Shown: positions 36,201-45,135, numbered from the stretch's first letter. The stretch is 64,000 nt of DNA from Paracoccus sp. Z118 (GCF_019061185.1 NZ_JAHQZU010000012.1:1-64000), one strand, 5' to 3'. Translations and numbers: made by a program. The notes: a model not told the origin generated them from the letters alone.

Positions 36201-36761
36201 ATGCGGATCGTGGGAGGCAGGCTGCGGGGGCTGAAGCTGGCCGATGTCGGGGCGGGCGATCCGGCGGCGCATCTGCGCCCGACCTCGGACCGCGTGCGCG
36301 AGGCGATCTTCAACCTTGTGGAGAACAGCGCCGGCATGTCGCTGGAGGGCGCGAGGGTGCTGGACCTCTTCGCGGGAACCGGCGCGTTGGGGCTTGAGGC
36401 GCTGTCGCGCGGCGCGGCGCGGGTTGCCTTCGTGGATGACGGCGCGGCGGCGCGGGCGCTGCTGCGGACCAACGTCGAAAAGGCGCGGGCGATGGGTGCG
36501 GCCGACATCTGGCGGCGCGACGCAACGCAACTCGGGCCGAACCGGGGCGCGCGCTATGACGTCGTGTTCCTCGACCCGCCCTATGGCCTGCGCCTGGGCG
36601 AGGCCGCCCTCGCCTCCGCGCTCGCTGGCGGCTGGCTCGCCCCCGGCGCGCTGGTCGTGTGGGAGGAGGACACCGCGCCAACCCCGCCCCCCGGCCTGAC
36701 CCAGATCGACCAGCGCCGCTACGGCGACACGCTGGTGACGCTGCTTCGTAACGGCAACTGA
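36201..36761 (+). CDS. rsmD: 16S rRNA (guanine966-N2)-methyltransferase
   Basis: This methylates G966 of 16S rRNA using S-adenosylmethionine. The 186-residue protein begins MRIVGGRLRGLKL, shows LRPTSDRVREAIFN (RsmD-specific), the SAM-binding LDLFAGTGALGLEALSRGA and the catalytic DPPYG. ATG 36201 was chosen as the family N-terminus. Confidence 0.95.
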   Translation: MRIVGGRLRGLKLADVGAGDPAAHLRPTSDRVREAIFNLVENSAGMSLEGARVLDLFAGTGALGLEALSRGAARVAFVDDGAAARALLRTNVEKARAMGAADIWRRDATQLGPNRGARYDVVFLDPPYGLRLGEAALASALAGGWLAPGALVVWEEDTAPTPPPGLTQIDQRRYGDTLVTLLRNGN

Positions 36762-36791
36762 GCGGGACGGCTTCGCGGTTCTTCTTCGCCC

Positions 36792-36822
36792 AAATATCCC
36801 GGGGTCCGGGGCAGCGCCCCGG
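36792..36822 (-). repeat. AAATATCCC/hairpin repeat (family copy 5)
   Basis: The box AAATATCCC (36792-36800) is followed on the plus strand by the stem CCGGGG/CCCCGG (36806-36822). It shares an extra TTCTTCTTCGCCC flank with the copy at 58320. Orientation is opposite to that expected for an rsmD terminator, and no minus-strand gene directly precedes it. Confidence 0.6.
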
Positions 36823-36908
36823 TCCTGCCGCCGCCCGCGCCCGAAGCGTGACCGCAGCCCGCCGTCGATGCTACGCTCCGGCGAAGACCTAGCCTTGGAG
36901 AGACCACG

Positions 36909-37181
36909 ATGCGCCTCGTCCTGCCATTACTCCCCTTCGCGCTGCTCGTCGCTTGCGCCGAGCCGGAGCCGACCGTGCCGGACCTTCGCGCCCGGCAGGA
37001 GGCGGCCTGCACCGCCGTCATCGCGGAGCATATCGACCGGCCCGCCGCCGAGGTCCGCTCGCGCTGGGTTGCCGAAAGCGGCGGCGTGGCGAGCGTCGAG
37101 GCGGTGGATGGCGACCGGCGGCATCTCTGCGACGTGGACGGCTCGGGCAGGGTGCTGCGTTATGCCCATCCGCGCGGGTGA
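36909..37181 (+). CDS. Small putative lipoprotein of unknown function
   Basis: This 90-residue protein has a lipoprotein signal peptide (LVLPLLPFALLVAC, lipobox LVAC with Cys at about residue 16). The mature part is about 75 residues, with RQEAACTAVIAEHIDRPAAEV and a C-terminal VDGDRRHLCDVDGSGRVL containing two further cysteines that could form a disulfide. I do not recognise a family. An AGGAGA-like site (GGAGAGACC) precedes the ATG. It has no obvious partner gene. Confidence 0.6.
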   Translation: MRLVLPLLPFALLVACAEPEPTVPDLRARQEAACTAVIAEHIDRPAAEVRSRWVAESGGVASVEAVDGDRRHLCDVDGSGRVLRYAHPRG

Positions 37182-37262
37182 GGCGGCCCGCGTCGGCAGG
37201 ATCGGGCAAGGGAGTGACTAACCCGGCCGCCCCCGATCAGCCGCTCCGTCCGCACTTAGCGT

Positions 37263-37811
37263 TCACGCCTTCGGACGGAACGCCTTGATGACGGCCTCAT
37301 CCGTCTCGATCCGCGCCGCCCCGATCAGGTCGAGGCAGTAGGGCACCGCCGCGAAGACCGCGTTCAGGCAGGTGGCGATGGCGGCGGGCTTGCCGGGGAT
37401 CGTGATCATCAGGCAGGCGTCGCGGATGCCCGCCGTCTGGCGCGACAGGATCGCGGTCGGCACCCCTTCCGCCAGCGAGGCGCGGCGCATCTCTTCGCCG
37501 AAGCCCGGCAGTTCCTTCTCCAGCACCTCCGCCAACGCCTCGGGGGTCTGGTCGCGCTCGGCGGGGCCGGTGCCGCCGGTGATGAGGATCAGGTCCGCGC
37601 CGTCGCCATCGGCCAGCTTGCGCAGCGTGGCCGCCAGCCCCTCGCGCCCGTCGGGCAGGATGTGGCGGGTGATCTCCATCTCCGAGGTGACGGCGCGGCG
37701 CAGCCATTCCTCGGCGGCGGGGCCGCCCCGGTCCTCGTATTCGCCGCGGCTGGCGCGGTCGGACACGGTGACGATGGCGATGCGGGCGGGTCGGGTTTCG
37801 GGTCGGTTCAT
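37263..37811 (-). CDS. mogA: Molybdopterin adenylyltransferase (MogA/MoaB family)
   Basis: This 182-residue enzyme adenylylates molybdopterin before molybdenum insertion. It shows IAIVTVSDRASRGEYEDRGG at the N-terminus, the substrate-binding ITGGTGPAERDQTPEAL and GKPAAIATCLNAV near the end, a strong match to MogA. The start could also be an ATG five codons upstream. It is transcribed on the same strand as the endonuclease V-type gene, but the two look functionally independent. Confidence 0.92.
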   Translation of the reverse strand: MNRPETRPARIAIVTVSDRASRGEYEDRGGPAAEEWLRRAVTSEMEITRHILPDGREGLAATLRKLADGDGADLILITGGTGPAERDQTPEALAEVLEKELPGFGEEMRRASLAEGVPTAILSRQTAGIRDACLMITIPGKPAAIATCLNAVFAAVPYCLDLIGAARIETDEAVIKAFRPKA

Positions 37812-37874
37812 GGCTCGGTCATTCATCCTGCGCCGCCATAGTGGTGCGGCGCGGCGCAAAAGGAAAGCCGGGGA

Positions 37875-38258
37875 TCAGGTCGCCCTGGAAAGGCGTTCGG
37901 CGATGCGCGCCCGGTTGAGCGCCATCGCCTCGGGGCTGGGCCGCCAGTCGCCGCACCATTCGGGCGCAATCCCGTCCAGCAGATGCGCCGTCTCGGTGAA
38001 GCCCGGCGCATAGCCGCGGGCCAGCATCTCGGCCACGAGCGCCGCCTGCCTGCGGGCCAGATAGCCGAGGCGCGGATAGAAGAAGCGGACATGACCCGCG
38101 CCCAGCCGGTATTCGGCCGGATTGCGCGGGTCGCCCGGCGTCTCGCCACGCGCGATGGCGGCGCGGACAAGGGTGAAGATGCGCGGCAGTTCGCGGTATT
38201 CGGCGACCAGATGCGGCCCGGAGAGTTCCTGCGGCGGGATGCAGTTGATGCGGGTCAT
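37875..38258 (-). CDS. Pyrimidine-dimer DNA glycosylase / endonuclease V (T4 DenV-type)
   Basis: The 127-residue protein aligns along its length with T4 endonuclease V as I recall it: MTRIN at the N-terminus, EYRELPRIF (DenV AEYRELPRVF), LGAGHVRFFYPRLGYL and a GDW/GDY segment near the C-terminus. The N-terminal Thr (nucleophile after Met removal), Arg3 and Glu23 are all present. It should incise DNA at UV-induced cyclobutane dimers. It is slightly shorter than the 138-residue phage enzyme, lacking the C-terminal aromatic WYKYYGKAIYA tail that helps dimer recognition. Confidence 0.86.
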   Translation of the reverse strand: MTRINCIPPQELSGPHLVAEYRELPRIFTLVRAAIARGETPGDPRNPAEYRLGAGHVRFFYPRLGYLARRQAALVAEMLARGYAPGFTETAHLLDGIAPEWCGDWRPSPEAMALNRARIAERLSRAT

Positions 38259-38289
38259 CGAAGGGGCAGGGCGGGGCGCCTTTCGCCCC

Positions 38290-39519
38290 TTACTTCACCC
38301 GCTTGTTCCGCTGCGCCACCAGCTTCAGCCGCAGCGCGTTCAGGCGGATGAAGCCCGCCGCGTCCTTCTGGTCATAGGCGCCGGCGTCATCCTCGAACGT
38401 CACATGCGCCTCGGAATAGAGCGAATGATCCGACCAGCGGCCCACGCAGCTCACCGAACCCTTGTAGAGCTTCAGCCGCACCGTGCCCGACACATGCTCC
38501 TGCGACTTGTCGATCAGCGCCTGCAGCATCTCGCGCTCGGGCGAGAACCAGAAGCCGTTGTAGATCAGTTCCGCATAACGCGGCATCAGGCTGTCCTTGA
38601 GATGGCCCGAGCCCGCATCCAGCGTGATCTGCTCGATCCCGCGATGGGCCTCCAGCAGGATCGTGCCGCCGGGCGTCTCGTAGATGCCGCGCGACTTCAT
38701 CCCGACGAAGCGGTTTTCCACGAAATCCAGCCGGCCGATGCCGTGCCGGCCGCCAAGCTCGTTGAGCCGGGTCAGAATCGTGGCGGGCGACATCGCCTCG
38801 CCGTCAATCGCCACCGCGTCGCCGCGCTCGAAGGTGACTTCGATGTATTCGGGCTGGTCCGGCGCGTCCTCGGGGTTCACCGTGCGCTGATAGACGTGAT
38901 CGGGGGCTTCCTCGGCCGGGTTCTCCAGCGCCTTGCCCTCGGACGAGGTGTGCAGCAAATTCGCATCGACGCTGAACGGCGCCTCGCCGCGCTTGTCCTT
39001 GGCGATCGGGATCTGGTGCGCCTCGGCGAATTCGATCAGCTTCGTGCGGCTGGTCAGGTCCCATTCCCGCCACGGCGCGATCACCTTGATCGACGGGTCC
39101 AGCGCATAGGCCGACAGTTCGAACCGCACCTGATCGTTGCCCTTGCCGGTCGCGCCATGCGCCACCGCATCCGCGCCATGCTCATGCGCGAGTTCCACCA
39201 GCCGCTTGGCGATCAGCGGGCGGGCGATCGAGGTGCCGAGCAGATATTGCCCCTCATACAGCGCGTTGGCGCGGAACATCGGGAAGACGTAGTCGCGCAC
39301 GAATTCCTCGCGCACGTCCTCGATGTGGATGTTCTCCGGGGCGATCCCCAGCAGCTCGGCCTTGGCCCGCGCCGGCTCCAGCTCCTCGCCCTGACCCAGA
39401 TCGGCGGTGAAGGTCACGACCTCGCAGCCGTATTCGGTCTGCAGCCATTTCAGGATGATCGAGGTGTCGAGCCCGCCGGAATAGGCAAGAACGACTTTCT
39501 TCGGCGCGGCTGCGGTCAT
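38290..39519 (-). CDS. argG: Argininosuccinate synthase
   Basis: This joins citrulline and aspartate in arginine biosynthesis. The 409-residue protein has the PP-loop [18 protein letters not shown] (about residues 10-27), [15 protein letters not shown] and [20 protein letters not shown], all canonical. It works downstream of argF found 18 kb away. It is divergent from ilvA. Confidence 0.97.
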   Translation of the reverse strand: MTAAAPKKVVLAYSGGLDTSIILKWLQTEYGCEVVTFTADLGQGEELEPARAKAELLGIAPENIHIEDVREEFVRDYVFPMFRANALYEGQYLLGTSIARPLIAKRLVELAHEHGADAVAHGATGKGNDQVRFELSAYALDPSIKVIAPWREWDLTSRTKLIEFAEAHQIPIAKDKRGEAPFSVDANLLHTSSEGKALENPAEEAPDHVYQRTVNPEDAPDQPEYIEVTFERGDAVAIDGEAMSPATILTRLNELGGRHGIGRLDFVENRFVGMKSRGIYETPGGTILLEAHRGIEQITLDAGSGHLKDSLMPRYAELIYNGFWFSPEREMLQALIDKSQEHVSGTVRLKLYKGSVSCVGRWSDHSLYSEAHVTFEDDAGAYDQKDAAGFIRLNALRLKLVAQRNKRVK

Positions 39520-39646
39520 CTGTCATACCCCTGAACGACGTGGTTTCGCGCGGGATAGTGATGTTTGCCCGCTCTCACAAGGGGACGAGCGGGGGATGCG
39601 CCCCGCCGGGGTTGCCAAGGCCGCCCTTTCGCGCGATTGCGGCGGC

Positions 39647-40909
39647 ATGAGCGAATTCATGGACTCCGTCGCCCGTGCCGAAACCGCGCTGCGGGCGCTG
39701 TTCGACCCCACGCCGCTGCTGAAGAACGACCTGCTGTCCCAGCGTTTCGGGGCCGAGATCTGGCTCAAGCGCGAGGACCTGACCCCGGTGCGCAGCTACA
39801 AGCTGCGCGGCGCGTTCAACGCCATGCGGCTGTCCGAAGGCGGCCCGGAGGGTGGCCATTTCGTCTGCGCGAGCGCCGGAAATCACGCCCAAGGCGTCGC
39901 CTATGCCTGCCGCCATTTCGGGGCGAAGGGCACGATCTTCATGCCGGTGACGACCCCGCAGCAGAAGATCGCCAAGACCCGCATGTTCGGCGGCGATGCC
40001 GTGCGGATCGTGCTGACGGGCGATTATTTCGACCAGACGCTGAAGGCCGCGCAGGAATTTTCGGCGGCCGAGGGCGCGGTCTTCCTGTCGCCCTTCGACG
40101 ATGCCCGGCTGATCGAAGGCCAGGCGACCGTCGCGCAGGAAATCGCCGCGCAGCTTGATGCCGCGCAGGCGGGAACGCCCGATCTGGTGGTGCTGCCAGT
40201 GGGCGGCGGCGGGCTTGCGGCGGGCGTCACACGCTGGATGGCCGAGGCGATGCCGGACACAAGCTTTGCCTTTGCCGAGCCTGCGGGCGGCGCGAGCCTG
40301 CTTGCCGCGCTGGAAGCGGGCCACCCCGTCACGCTGCCTCGCGTGGACAGTTTCGTGGACGGCGCGGCAGTCGCGCGGATCGGCGATCTGCCCTTCGCGG
40401 CGCTGTCGCGCTTTTCTCCCGATCAGGTCCATCCCGCGCCCGAGGACCGGATCAGCGGGACGATGCTCGACCTGCTCAACGTCGAGGGGATCGTGCTGGA
40501 GCCGGCGGGGGCGCTCTCCATCGACATCCTGAGCGACCTTGACGCCGCGGGCCTGCTGAAAGGCCGCCGGGTCGTCTGCATCTGCTCGGGCGGCAATTTC
40601 GATTTCGAGCGGCTGCCAGAGGTGAAGGAACGCGCGCAGCGCTTCCGGGGCGTCAAGCGCTACTACATCCTGCGCCTGCCGCAGCGGCCCGGCGCGCTGC
40701 GCGACTTCCTCGGGCTGCTGGGGCCGGATGACGACGTGGCGCGGTTCGAATATCTGAAGAAATCGGCCCGCAACTTCGGCTCGGTCCTGATCGGGATCGA
40801 GACCTCGAAGCCGGAAAACCTCACTGCCCTGTCGCAGCGGCTGGCGGACGCCGGCTTCGACTGGCGCGACATCACGAGCGATACGCTGCTGTCCGAATTC
40901 CTGATCTGA
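39647..40909 (+). CDS. ilvA: Threonine dehydratase (biosynthetic type)
   Basis: This PLP enzyme makes 2-oxobutyrate from threonine for isoleucine synthesis. The 420 residues have the PLP lysine in VRSYKLRGAFNAM, SAGNHAQGVAYACR and the PVGGGGLAAGV phosphate-binding loop. A C-terminal ACT-like regulatory domain (YYILRLPQRPGALRDFL) suggests feedback control. ATG 39647 was chosen; a frame extension upstream is not conserved-looking. It is in the same pathway as ilvE at 45 kb. Confidence 0.95.
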   Translation: MSEFMDSVARAETALRALFDPTPLLKNDLLSQRFGAEIWLKREDLTPVRSYKLRGAFNAMRLSEGGPEGGHFVCASAGNHAQGVAYACRHFGAKGTIFMPVTTPQQKIAKTRMFGGDAVRIVLTGDYFDQTLKAAQEFSAAEGAVFLSPFDDARLIEGQATVAQEIAAQLDAAQAGTPDLVVLPVGGGGLAAGVTRWMAEAMPDTSFAFAEPAGGASLLAALEAGHPVTLPRVDSFVDGAAVARIGDLPFAALSRFSPDQVHPAPEDRISGTMLDLLNVEGIVLEPAGALSIDILSDLDAAGLLKGRRVVCICSGGNFDFERLPEVKERAQRFRGVKRYYILRLPQRPGALRDFLGLLGPDDDVARFEYLKKSARNFGSVLIGIETSKPENLTALSQRLADAGFDWRDITSDTLLSEFLI

Positions 40910-40963
40910 GCCTGTCCGGCCGGGCTTAACGGCGGCTTTACTTGCCGGTGCTAGTCAGGCGGA

Positions 40964-42232
40964 ATGAAGCAGCCGAATCGCGCCACCCAGATCCGCGCCC
41001 CCGCCGCGTCCGAGCCGCGCCGCTCCGCGCGCCGTGTGGTGCTGCTGGTCGATGACAGCCGCAGCTTCAACGACCTGCTGGCGATGCAGCTGCGCGCCGC
41101 CGGCTATGTGGTCCGCCAGGCCGAATCGGGCGAGCGGGCACTGGCCATGTGCATCGAGGATCGGCCGGACATCCTGCTGACCGACTGGGAAATGCCGGGC
41201 ATGACCGGGCCGGATCTCTGCCGCGCCTTCCGGGCGCTGCCGGCGCCCAGCTACAGCTATGTCGTCCTGCTCACCGGGCGGCGGGCCGACGGGGATGCGG
41301 TGCGGGCGTTCTCGGCCGGAGCCGACGATTTTCTGACCAAGCCTGCGCCGCGGGGCGAATTGCTCGCCCGGCTCGCGGTGGGCGAGCGGGTGCTGCTGAT
41401 GCAGGAGCGGCTGATGGCCGCCAATGCGCGGCTTCAGGCGACGCTGGATCAATTGCACGCGGCCCAGGCCGAGATGGAGGCGGACCTGCGCGAGGCCCGC
41501 AAGATCCAGCAGGGGCTGGTGCGCGAACGGCAGGCACGGATCGGCGGGTTCGACCTGTCGCTGCTCATGCGCCCCTCGGGGCATCTGGGCGGCGATCTGG
41601 TCGGCTTCCGCCCCGCGGGTCCGGGGCGCTTTGCCGCCTATGCGATCGACGTGTCCGGCAGCGGCATCACCGCGGCGCTGCTGACGGCGCGGCTTGCCGC
41701 GCATCTGTCGGGTGCCGACGCCGAACTGCCCGGCACCGGGATGCTGCCGGGGCCGCGGCAGGTGGTGGACGGGCTGAACCGCCTGATGCTCGACGAGGTC
41801 CGCTCGGACGTCTATCTCACCATGATCCACGCCGATATCGAGGCCGCGACGGGCCGGATGCGGCTGGTGCAGGCGGGCCATCCGCACCCGATGCTGCAAC
41901 GCGCCGATGGGCATGTCGTGTCGGTCGGCACAGGCGGGATGCCGGTCGGCATGTTCCGCGACGCCGAATTCGAGGAGATCGAGCTTCAACTTTCCCCCGG
42001 CGAGCGGCTGTTCATCGCCTCGGACGGCGTGACCGAGGCGGTCAGCCCCGCCGGCGACCAGCTTGGCGATGACGGGCTGATCGCCGTCATGCGGACGAAC
42101 GCACCGCTGCGTGGGCCGATCTTCCTCGAATCGCTCTGCTGGTCGCTGTCGGAATTCAGCGGCGGCGCGCGGCTCGACGACATGTCTGCGGTGCTGCTGG
42201 AATACGGCCCGGATGAGCCGCCGCCCCCCTGA
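40964..42232 (+). CDS. Response-regulator PP2C-type (SpoIIE) serine phosphatase
   Basis: This 422-residue, two-domain regulator has an N-terminal receiver domain (about 25-145) with acidic pair LLVDDS, phospho-acceptor Asp in ILLTDWEMPGM and Lys in DDFLTKPAP. A coiled-coil linker (about 145-185, RLMAANARLQATLDQLHAAQ) leads to a PP2C/SpoIIE domain with SGHLGGDLVGFR, YAIDVSGSGITAALLT and ERLFIASDGVTEA. This is the RsbU/RssB-like architecture that dephosphorylates anti-sigma antagonists. No anti-sigma kinase, antagonist or sensor kinase gene is adjacent, so the partners are elsewhere. Confidence 0.9.
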   Translation: MKQPNRATQIRAPAASEPRRSARRVVLLVDDSRSFNDLLAMQLRAAGYVVRQAESGERALAMCIEDRPDILLTDWEMPGMTGPDLCRAFRALPAPSYSYVVLLTGRRADGDAVRAFSAGADDFLTKPAPRGELLARLAVGERVLLMQERLMAANARLQATLDQLHAAQAEMEADLREARKIQQGLVRERQARIGGFDLSLLMRPSGHLGGDLVGFRPAGPGRFAAYAIDVSGSGITAALLTARLAAHLSGADAELPGTGMLPGPRQVVDGLNRLMLDEVRSDVYLTMIHADIEAATGRMRLVQAGHPHPMLQRADGHVVSVGTGGMPVGMFRDAEFEEIELQLSPGERLFIASDGVTEAVSPAGDQLGDDGLIAVMRTNAPLRGPIFLESLCWSLSEFSGGARLDDMSAVLLEYGPDEPPPP

Positions 42233-42239
42233 ACGCAGA

Positions 42240-42260
42240 CAGCGGCCCAAGGGGCCGCTG
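42240..42260. terminator. Bidirectional hairpin between convergent genes
   Basis: A perfect 9-bp stem CAGCGGCCC/GGGCCGCTG with a 3-nt loop sits 8 bp after the phosphatase stop and 27 bp from the convergent L,D-transpeptidase stop. It probably terminates both transcripts. No strong U-tract follows. Confidence 0.7.
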
Positions 42261-42287
42261 CGCGAGAGAAAGACGAGGAAAGGAGCC

Positions 42288-42944
42288 TCAGATCAGCAGT
42301 ACCTGCGTGCCGACCTTGGTGAGGGCGTAAAGCTCCGCGATATGCTCGTTGTAAAGGCCGATGCAGCCGTTCGACGACTTGCGCCCGATCTTGCGGGTGT
42401 CGTGGGTGCCGTGGATGCGGTAATAGGTCCAGCTCAGCCACAGCGCATGGGTGCCCATCGGGTTGTCCGGGCCGGGGCCGACGAAGTCCGGCCAGTCCGG
42501 GTTGCGCTTCTTCATCTCGGGCGTGGGCGACCAGCTCGGCCCCTCGACCTTCTTGATGATCTCGGTCCGGCCGCGCCGGGTCAGGTCCTCGCTGACCGGG
42601 ATCGAGGTCGGGAACAGGCGGAATACCGACTCATCCTCGGACCAGTAGGTCAGCGCGCGCGAGGTCATGTCCACCAGCACCGCGCCGTTGGTCAGGTTGG
42701 GAAAATAGGGCCGCCAGTCATGCATGCGGAAGCTGGAGATGTTGCGCCGGCTGTCCTGCGAGGCGTCGTGCTGGACGAGACCCGCATCGGGCGTGGCGCC
42801 CCCGCCCGCGCCCTGCAGCGGCTGGCCGGTATAGGGGTCGATCGCCTGCGCCAGCGCAGGGCTCGCCAGCCCGGCCGCGCCAAGCGCCGCGCCCGCGGCG
42901 ATGAAGTTGCGGCGGCTCAGGGCGGCGCCTTCCATCTTGCTCAT
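42288..42944 (-). CDS. L,D-transpeptidase (YkuD/ErfK type), Tat-like signal
   Basis: This 218-residue exported protein has a twin-arginine-type signal (LSRRNFIAAGAALGAAGLA, about residues 9-27, then ASPALA). The YkuD domain shows MGTHALWL, RIHGTHDTRKIG (His) and SSNGCIGLYNEHI (catalytic Cys), ending in VLLI. It probably makes 3-3 peptidoglycan cross-links or attaches proteins to the wall. A GAGGAG ribosome-binding site precedes ATG 42942-42944. It is a second YkuD protein in the window beside the shorter one at 31.3 kb. Confidence 0.9.
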   Translation of the reverse strand: MSKMEGAALSRRNFIAAGAALGAAGLASPALAQAIDPYTGQPLQGAGGGATPDAGLVQHDASQDSRRNISSFRMHDWRPYFPNLTNGAVLVDMTSRALTYWSEDESVFRLFPTSIPVSEDLTRRGRTEIIKKVEGPSWSPTPEMKKRNPDWPDFVGPGPDNPMGTHALWLSWTYYRIHGTHDTRKIGRKSSNGCIGLYNEHIAELYALTKVGTQVLLI

Positions 42945-43195
42945 CGAAATGCTCCTCGTCAGATGGGCCGTTCTGGGGCGGCCCTGGAAGAATGTAGGTT
43001 CGATCCCCGGATTGGACCGGAGAGGGCGGCTGTGCAATTCAAACGCGCGTCATCGCCCGGCGCTGTTGCAGGAAAACACACATTCGCCCCCGTTGGTTGC
43101 ACCCTGAGGCCCGAACGGGGCGTTCTCACGCATTCTTGGGTTTCCGCTGCCCTGCGGCGCGGCTATCTGCAAAGGAAAATTCACGAGGGCCCAAG

Positions 43196-43708
43196 ATGAT
43201 CAAGCTTCCCCACCTGGCCGCGCTCGCCATGCTCGCGCTGGCCGCCTGCCAGCCCGCGCCGCAGGTTCAGATCGGTCCCGACGGGCAGCCGATCCCCGTG
43301 GCCTACCGGATCACCGCCCGCGACCAGGCCGAGATCCCGAACCGCGTCCTGACGCAGGTCAACGCGCTGCGCGCCCAGTCGGGGCTTGCGCCGATGGTGC
43401 TCAGCCCGGCGCTGGGTGCGGCGTCGATGGCCCATGCCCGCGACATGGCGGCGCAGAACCGCGCCTGGCATTTCGGCTCGGACGGTTCGTCGCCGCTGGA
43501 CCGCGCCCGCCGCTCCGGCCATCAGGGCCCGCTGATCGGCGAGAACATCTCCGAGACCTACGAGAACGAGATCTCGACCCTCTCCGCCTGGATGCAGACC
43601 CGCGACACCCGCGACGTCATCATGGACCCGGCCGCCCGCCAGCTCGGCATCGGCTGGCTGCAGGAGCCGAGCAACAAGGTCTGGTGGGTGCTGAACGTCG
43701 GCGGCTGA
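43196..43708 (+). CDS. CAP/SCP-domain lipoprotein
   Basis: This 170-residue protein has a lipoprotein signal (LAALAMLALAAC, lipobox LAAC). The CAP (CRISP/antigen 5/PR-1) fold is marked by VLTQVNALRAQSGLAPMVLS, ASMAHARDMAAQNRAWHFG, GENISETYENEISTLSAWM and LGIGWL. Bacterial CAP proteins are surface or periplasmic, of generally unknown function. It is transcribed divergently from the Tat-type L,D-transpeptidase across 250 bp with no other gene. Confidence 0.85.
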   Translation: MIKLPHLAALAMLALAACQPAPQVQIGPDGQPIPVAYRITARDQAEIPNRVLTQVNALRAQSGLAPMVLSPALGAASMAHARDMAAQNRAWHFGSDGSSPLDRARRSGHQGPLIGENISETYENEISTLSAWMQTRDTRDVIMDPAARQLGIGWLQEPSNKVWWVLNVGG

Positions 43709-43777
43709 CCCTGGCGGCTGCGGCCGGCGCCCGCCGGCCTTCCGAACCGCGCCCCGCCCGTTCCCTCGGGCGGCGGC

Positions 43778-43833
43778 AAATATCCTCGGGGGTGAATGGC
43801 GCGGCACGCGCCAGAGGGGGCGGAAAGCCCCCT
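43778..43833 (-). terminator. Hairpin plus GGATATTT after petR (repeat family copy 6)
   Basis: On the minus strand, immediately after the petR stop, comes the stem AGGGGGC/GCCCCCT (43815-43833), then CGAGGATATTTGCC (box 43778-43785). Orientation is that of a petR terminator; the convergent CAP gene ends at 43708. Confidence 0.6.
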
Positions 43834-43840
43834 TTCTTCC

Positions 43841-44566
43841 TCAGTCCGGCACCAGCATGTAGCCAGCCCCGCGCACCGTCTGCAGATAGCGCGGCTCGCG
43901 CGGGTCGCGCTCCAGCTTGCGGCGCAGCCGGGTCATCTGCACGTCGATCGCGCGTTCCGAGTTCTCGCCGCCCTCGTCGGGGCTGCGGCCCAGATCCTCG
44001 ATCAGCTCGGCGCGGCTGACCGGCTCGCGCGGGGTTTCGGCAAGCCGCCGCAGCAGCGCCTGCTCGCTGCCGGTCAGGCGGATGGGCGTCTCGCCGTCCA
44101 TCAACTCGCCCTTGGCGGTGTCGTAGCGCAGCGCCCCGAGCGTCATGAAATGCGGCAGCTTCGGTTCCGCCGCGGGCATCCGGCGCAGGATCGCGGCGAT
44201 CCGCAGCAGCAGCTCGCGCGGCTCGAAAGGTTTGGGCAGGTAGTCGTCGGCGCCCGATTCCAGCCCCTCGATCCGGTCCTCGGTCTCGCCCCGCGCCGTC
44301 AGCAGCAGGATCGGCGTCTGAAGGCGCTTGCGCAGGCCGCGGGTCAGTGAAAACCCGTCCTCGCCCGGCATCATCACGTCGATCACCAGCAGGTCGAACT
44401 CGAGCCCCGCCAGCAGCCGCCGCGCCTGCTGCGCATCGCGCGCGGTCGTCACCAGATAGCCGCTGCGGACCAGGAACCGCCGCAGCAGCGATCGGATGCG
44501 TTCGTCGTCGTCCACGACCAGGATATGCGCTTCGGGCGCGGCAGCCGCTCCGCTCGCCTCGGTCAT
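43841..44566 (-). CDS. petR: OmpR-family response regulator (PetR-like)
   Basis: This 241-residue regulator has a receiver domain (about 13-130: LVVDDDERI, phospho-Asp in LLVIDVMMPGEDG, Lys in DYLPKPFEPREL) and a winged-helix output domain (about 145-240: SERAIDVQMTRLRRKLERD and YLQTVRGAGYMLV). It is preceded by a MarR-family gene whose stop overlaps its start (44563-44566). This matches the petP-petR pair first described in Rhodobacter capsulatus, where it is linked to cytochrome bc1 synthesis and growth. No sensor kinase gene is adjacent. Confidence 0.88.
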   Translation of the reverse strand: MTEASGAAAAPEAHILVVDDDERIRSLLRRFLVRSGYLVTTARDAQQARRLLAGLEFDLLVIDVMMPGEDGFSLTRGLRKRLQTPILLLTARGETEDRIEGLESGADDYLPKPFEPRELLLRIAAILRRMPAAEPKLPHFMTLGALRYDTAKGELMDGETPIRLTGSEQALLRRLAETPREPVSRAELIEDLGRSPDEGGENSERAIDVQMTRLRRKLERDPREPRYLQTVRGAGYMLVPD

Positions 44567-45108
44567 CGCCGGTCCTCGGCCACGTCACGCAGGGCCTGGA
44601 ACTGGCGCAGCGTGTCGCGGTCCATCATCGCCTCCAGCACCTGCCGGAACCCGGCCACGGCCTGCGGGCCGGTGGCGCGATAGGCGGCCGCCATCCGCGC
44701 CCGCTGGCTTTCCGACAGCCGCCGCTCCAGCGCCGTGCCCTTCTGGGTCAGGTGCAGCTCGCGCTCGCGCCGGTCGCGGCGGCCGATGCGGCTTTCGACC
44801 AGCCCGTCATCGACCAGCGTCCGCAGCACCCGGTTCAGCGACTGCTTGGTCACGCCCAGCACGTCCAGCAGCCCGGTGACGGTCAGCCCCGGATCGCGGT
44901 GGATGAAATGCAGCGCCCGGTGATGGGCGCGGCCATAGCCGATCTCGTCCAGGATCAGGTCCGGGTCCGAGGTGAAGGCGCGATAGGCGAAATACATCGC
45001 CTCGATCCCGCGGCGCAGCTGTTCGTCGGTCAGGAACAGCAGGCTCTCGCCCCCGGCCTGCGCCGAACTGCCCCCCCTGCTGATCGCGACCCGGCCTGAC
45101 ATCTGCAT
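44563..45108 (-). CDS. petP: MarR-family transcriptional regulator (PetP-like)
   Basis: This 181-residue winged-helix regulator shows the MarR pattern RAHHRALHFIHRDPGLTVTG, LLDVLGVTKQSLNRVLRTLV (recognition helix) and the wing DDGLVESRIGRRDRRERELH. It forms a translationally coupled operon with the OmpR-type gene, as in petPR. ATG 45106-45108 has a GGGGAG ribosome-binding site; an upstream in-frame ATG would run through the predicted promoter. Autoregulation is plausible. Confidence 0.85.
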   Translation of the reverse strand: MQMSGRVAISRGGSSAQAGGESLLFLTDEQLRRGIEAMYFAYRAFTSDPDLILDEIGYGRAHHRALHFIHRDPGLTVTGLLDVLGVTKQSLNRVLRTLVDDGLVESRIGRRDRRERELHLTQKGTALERRLSESQRARMAAAYRATGPQAVAGFRQVLEAMMDRDTLRQFQALRDVAEDRR

Positions 45109-45135
45109 CGGCTGCTCCCCTTTCCTGCTGGCTCC

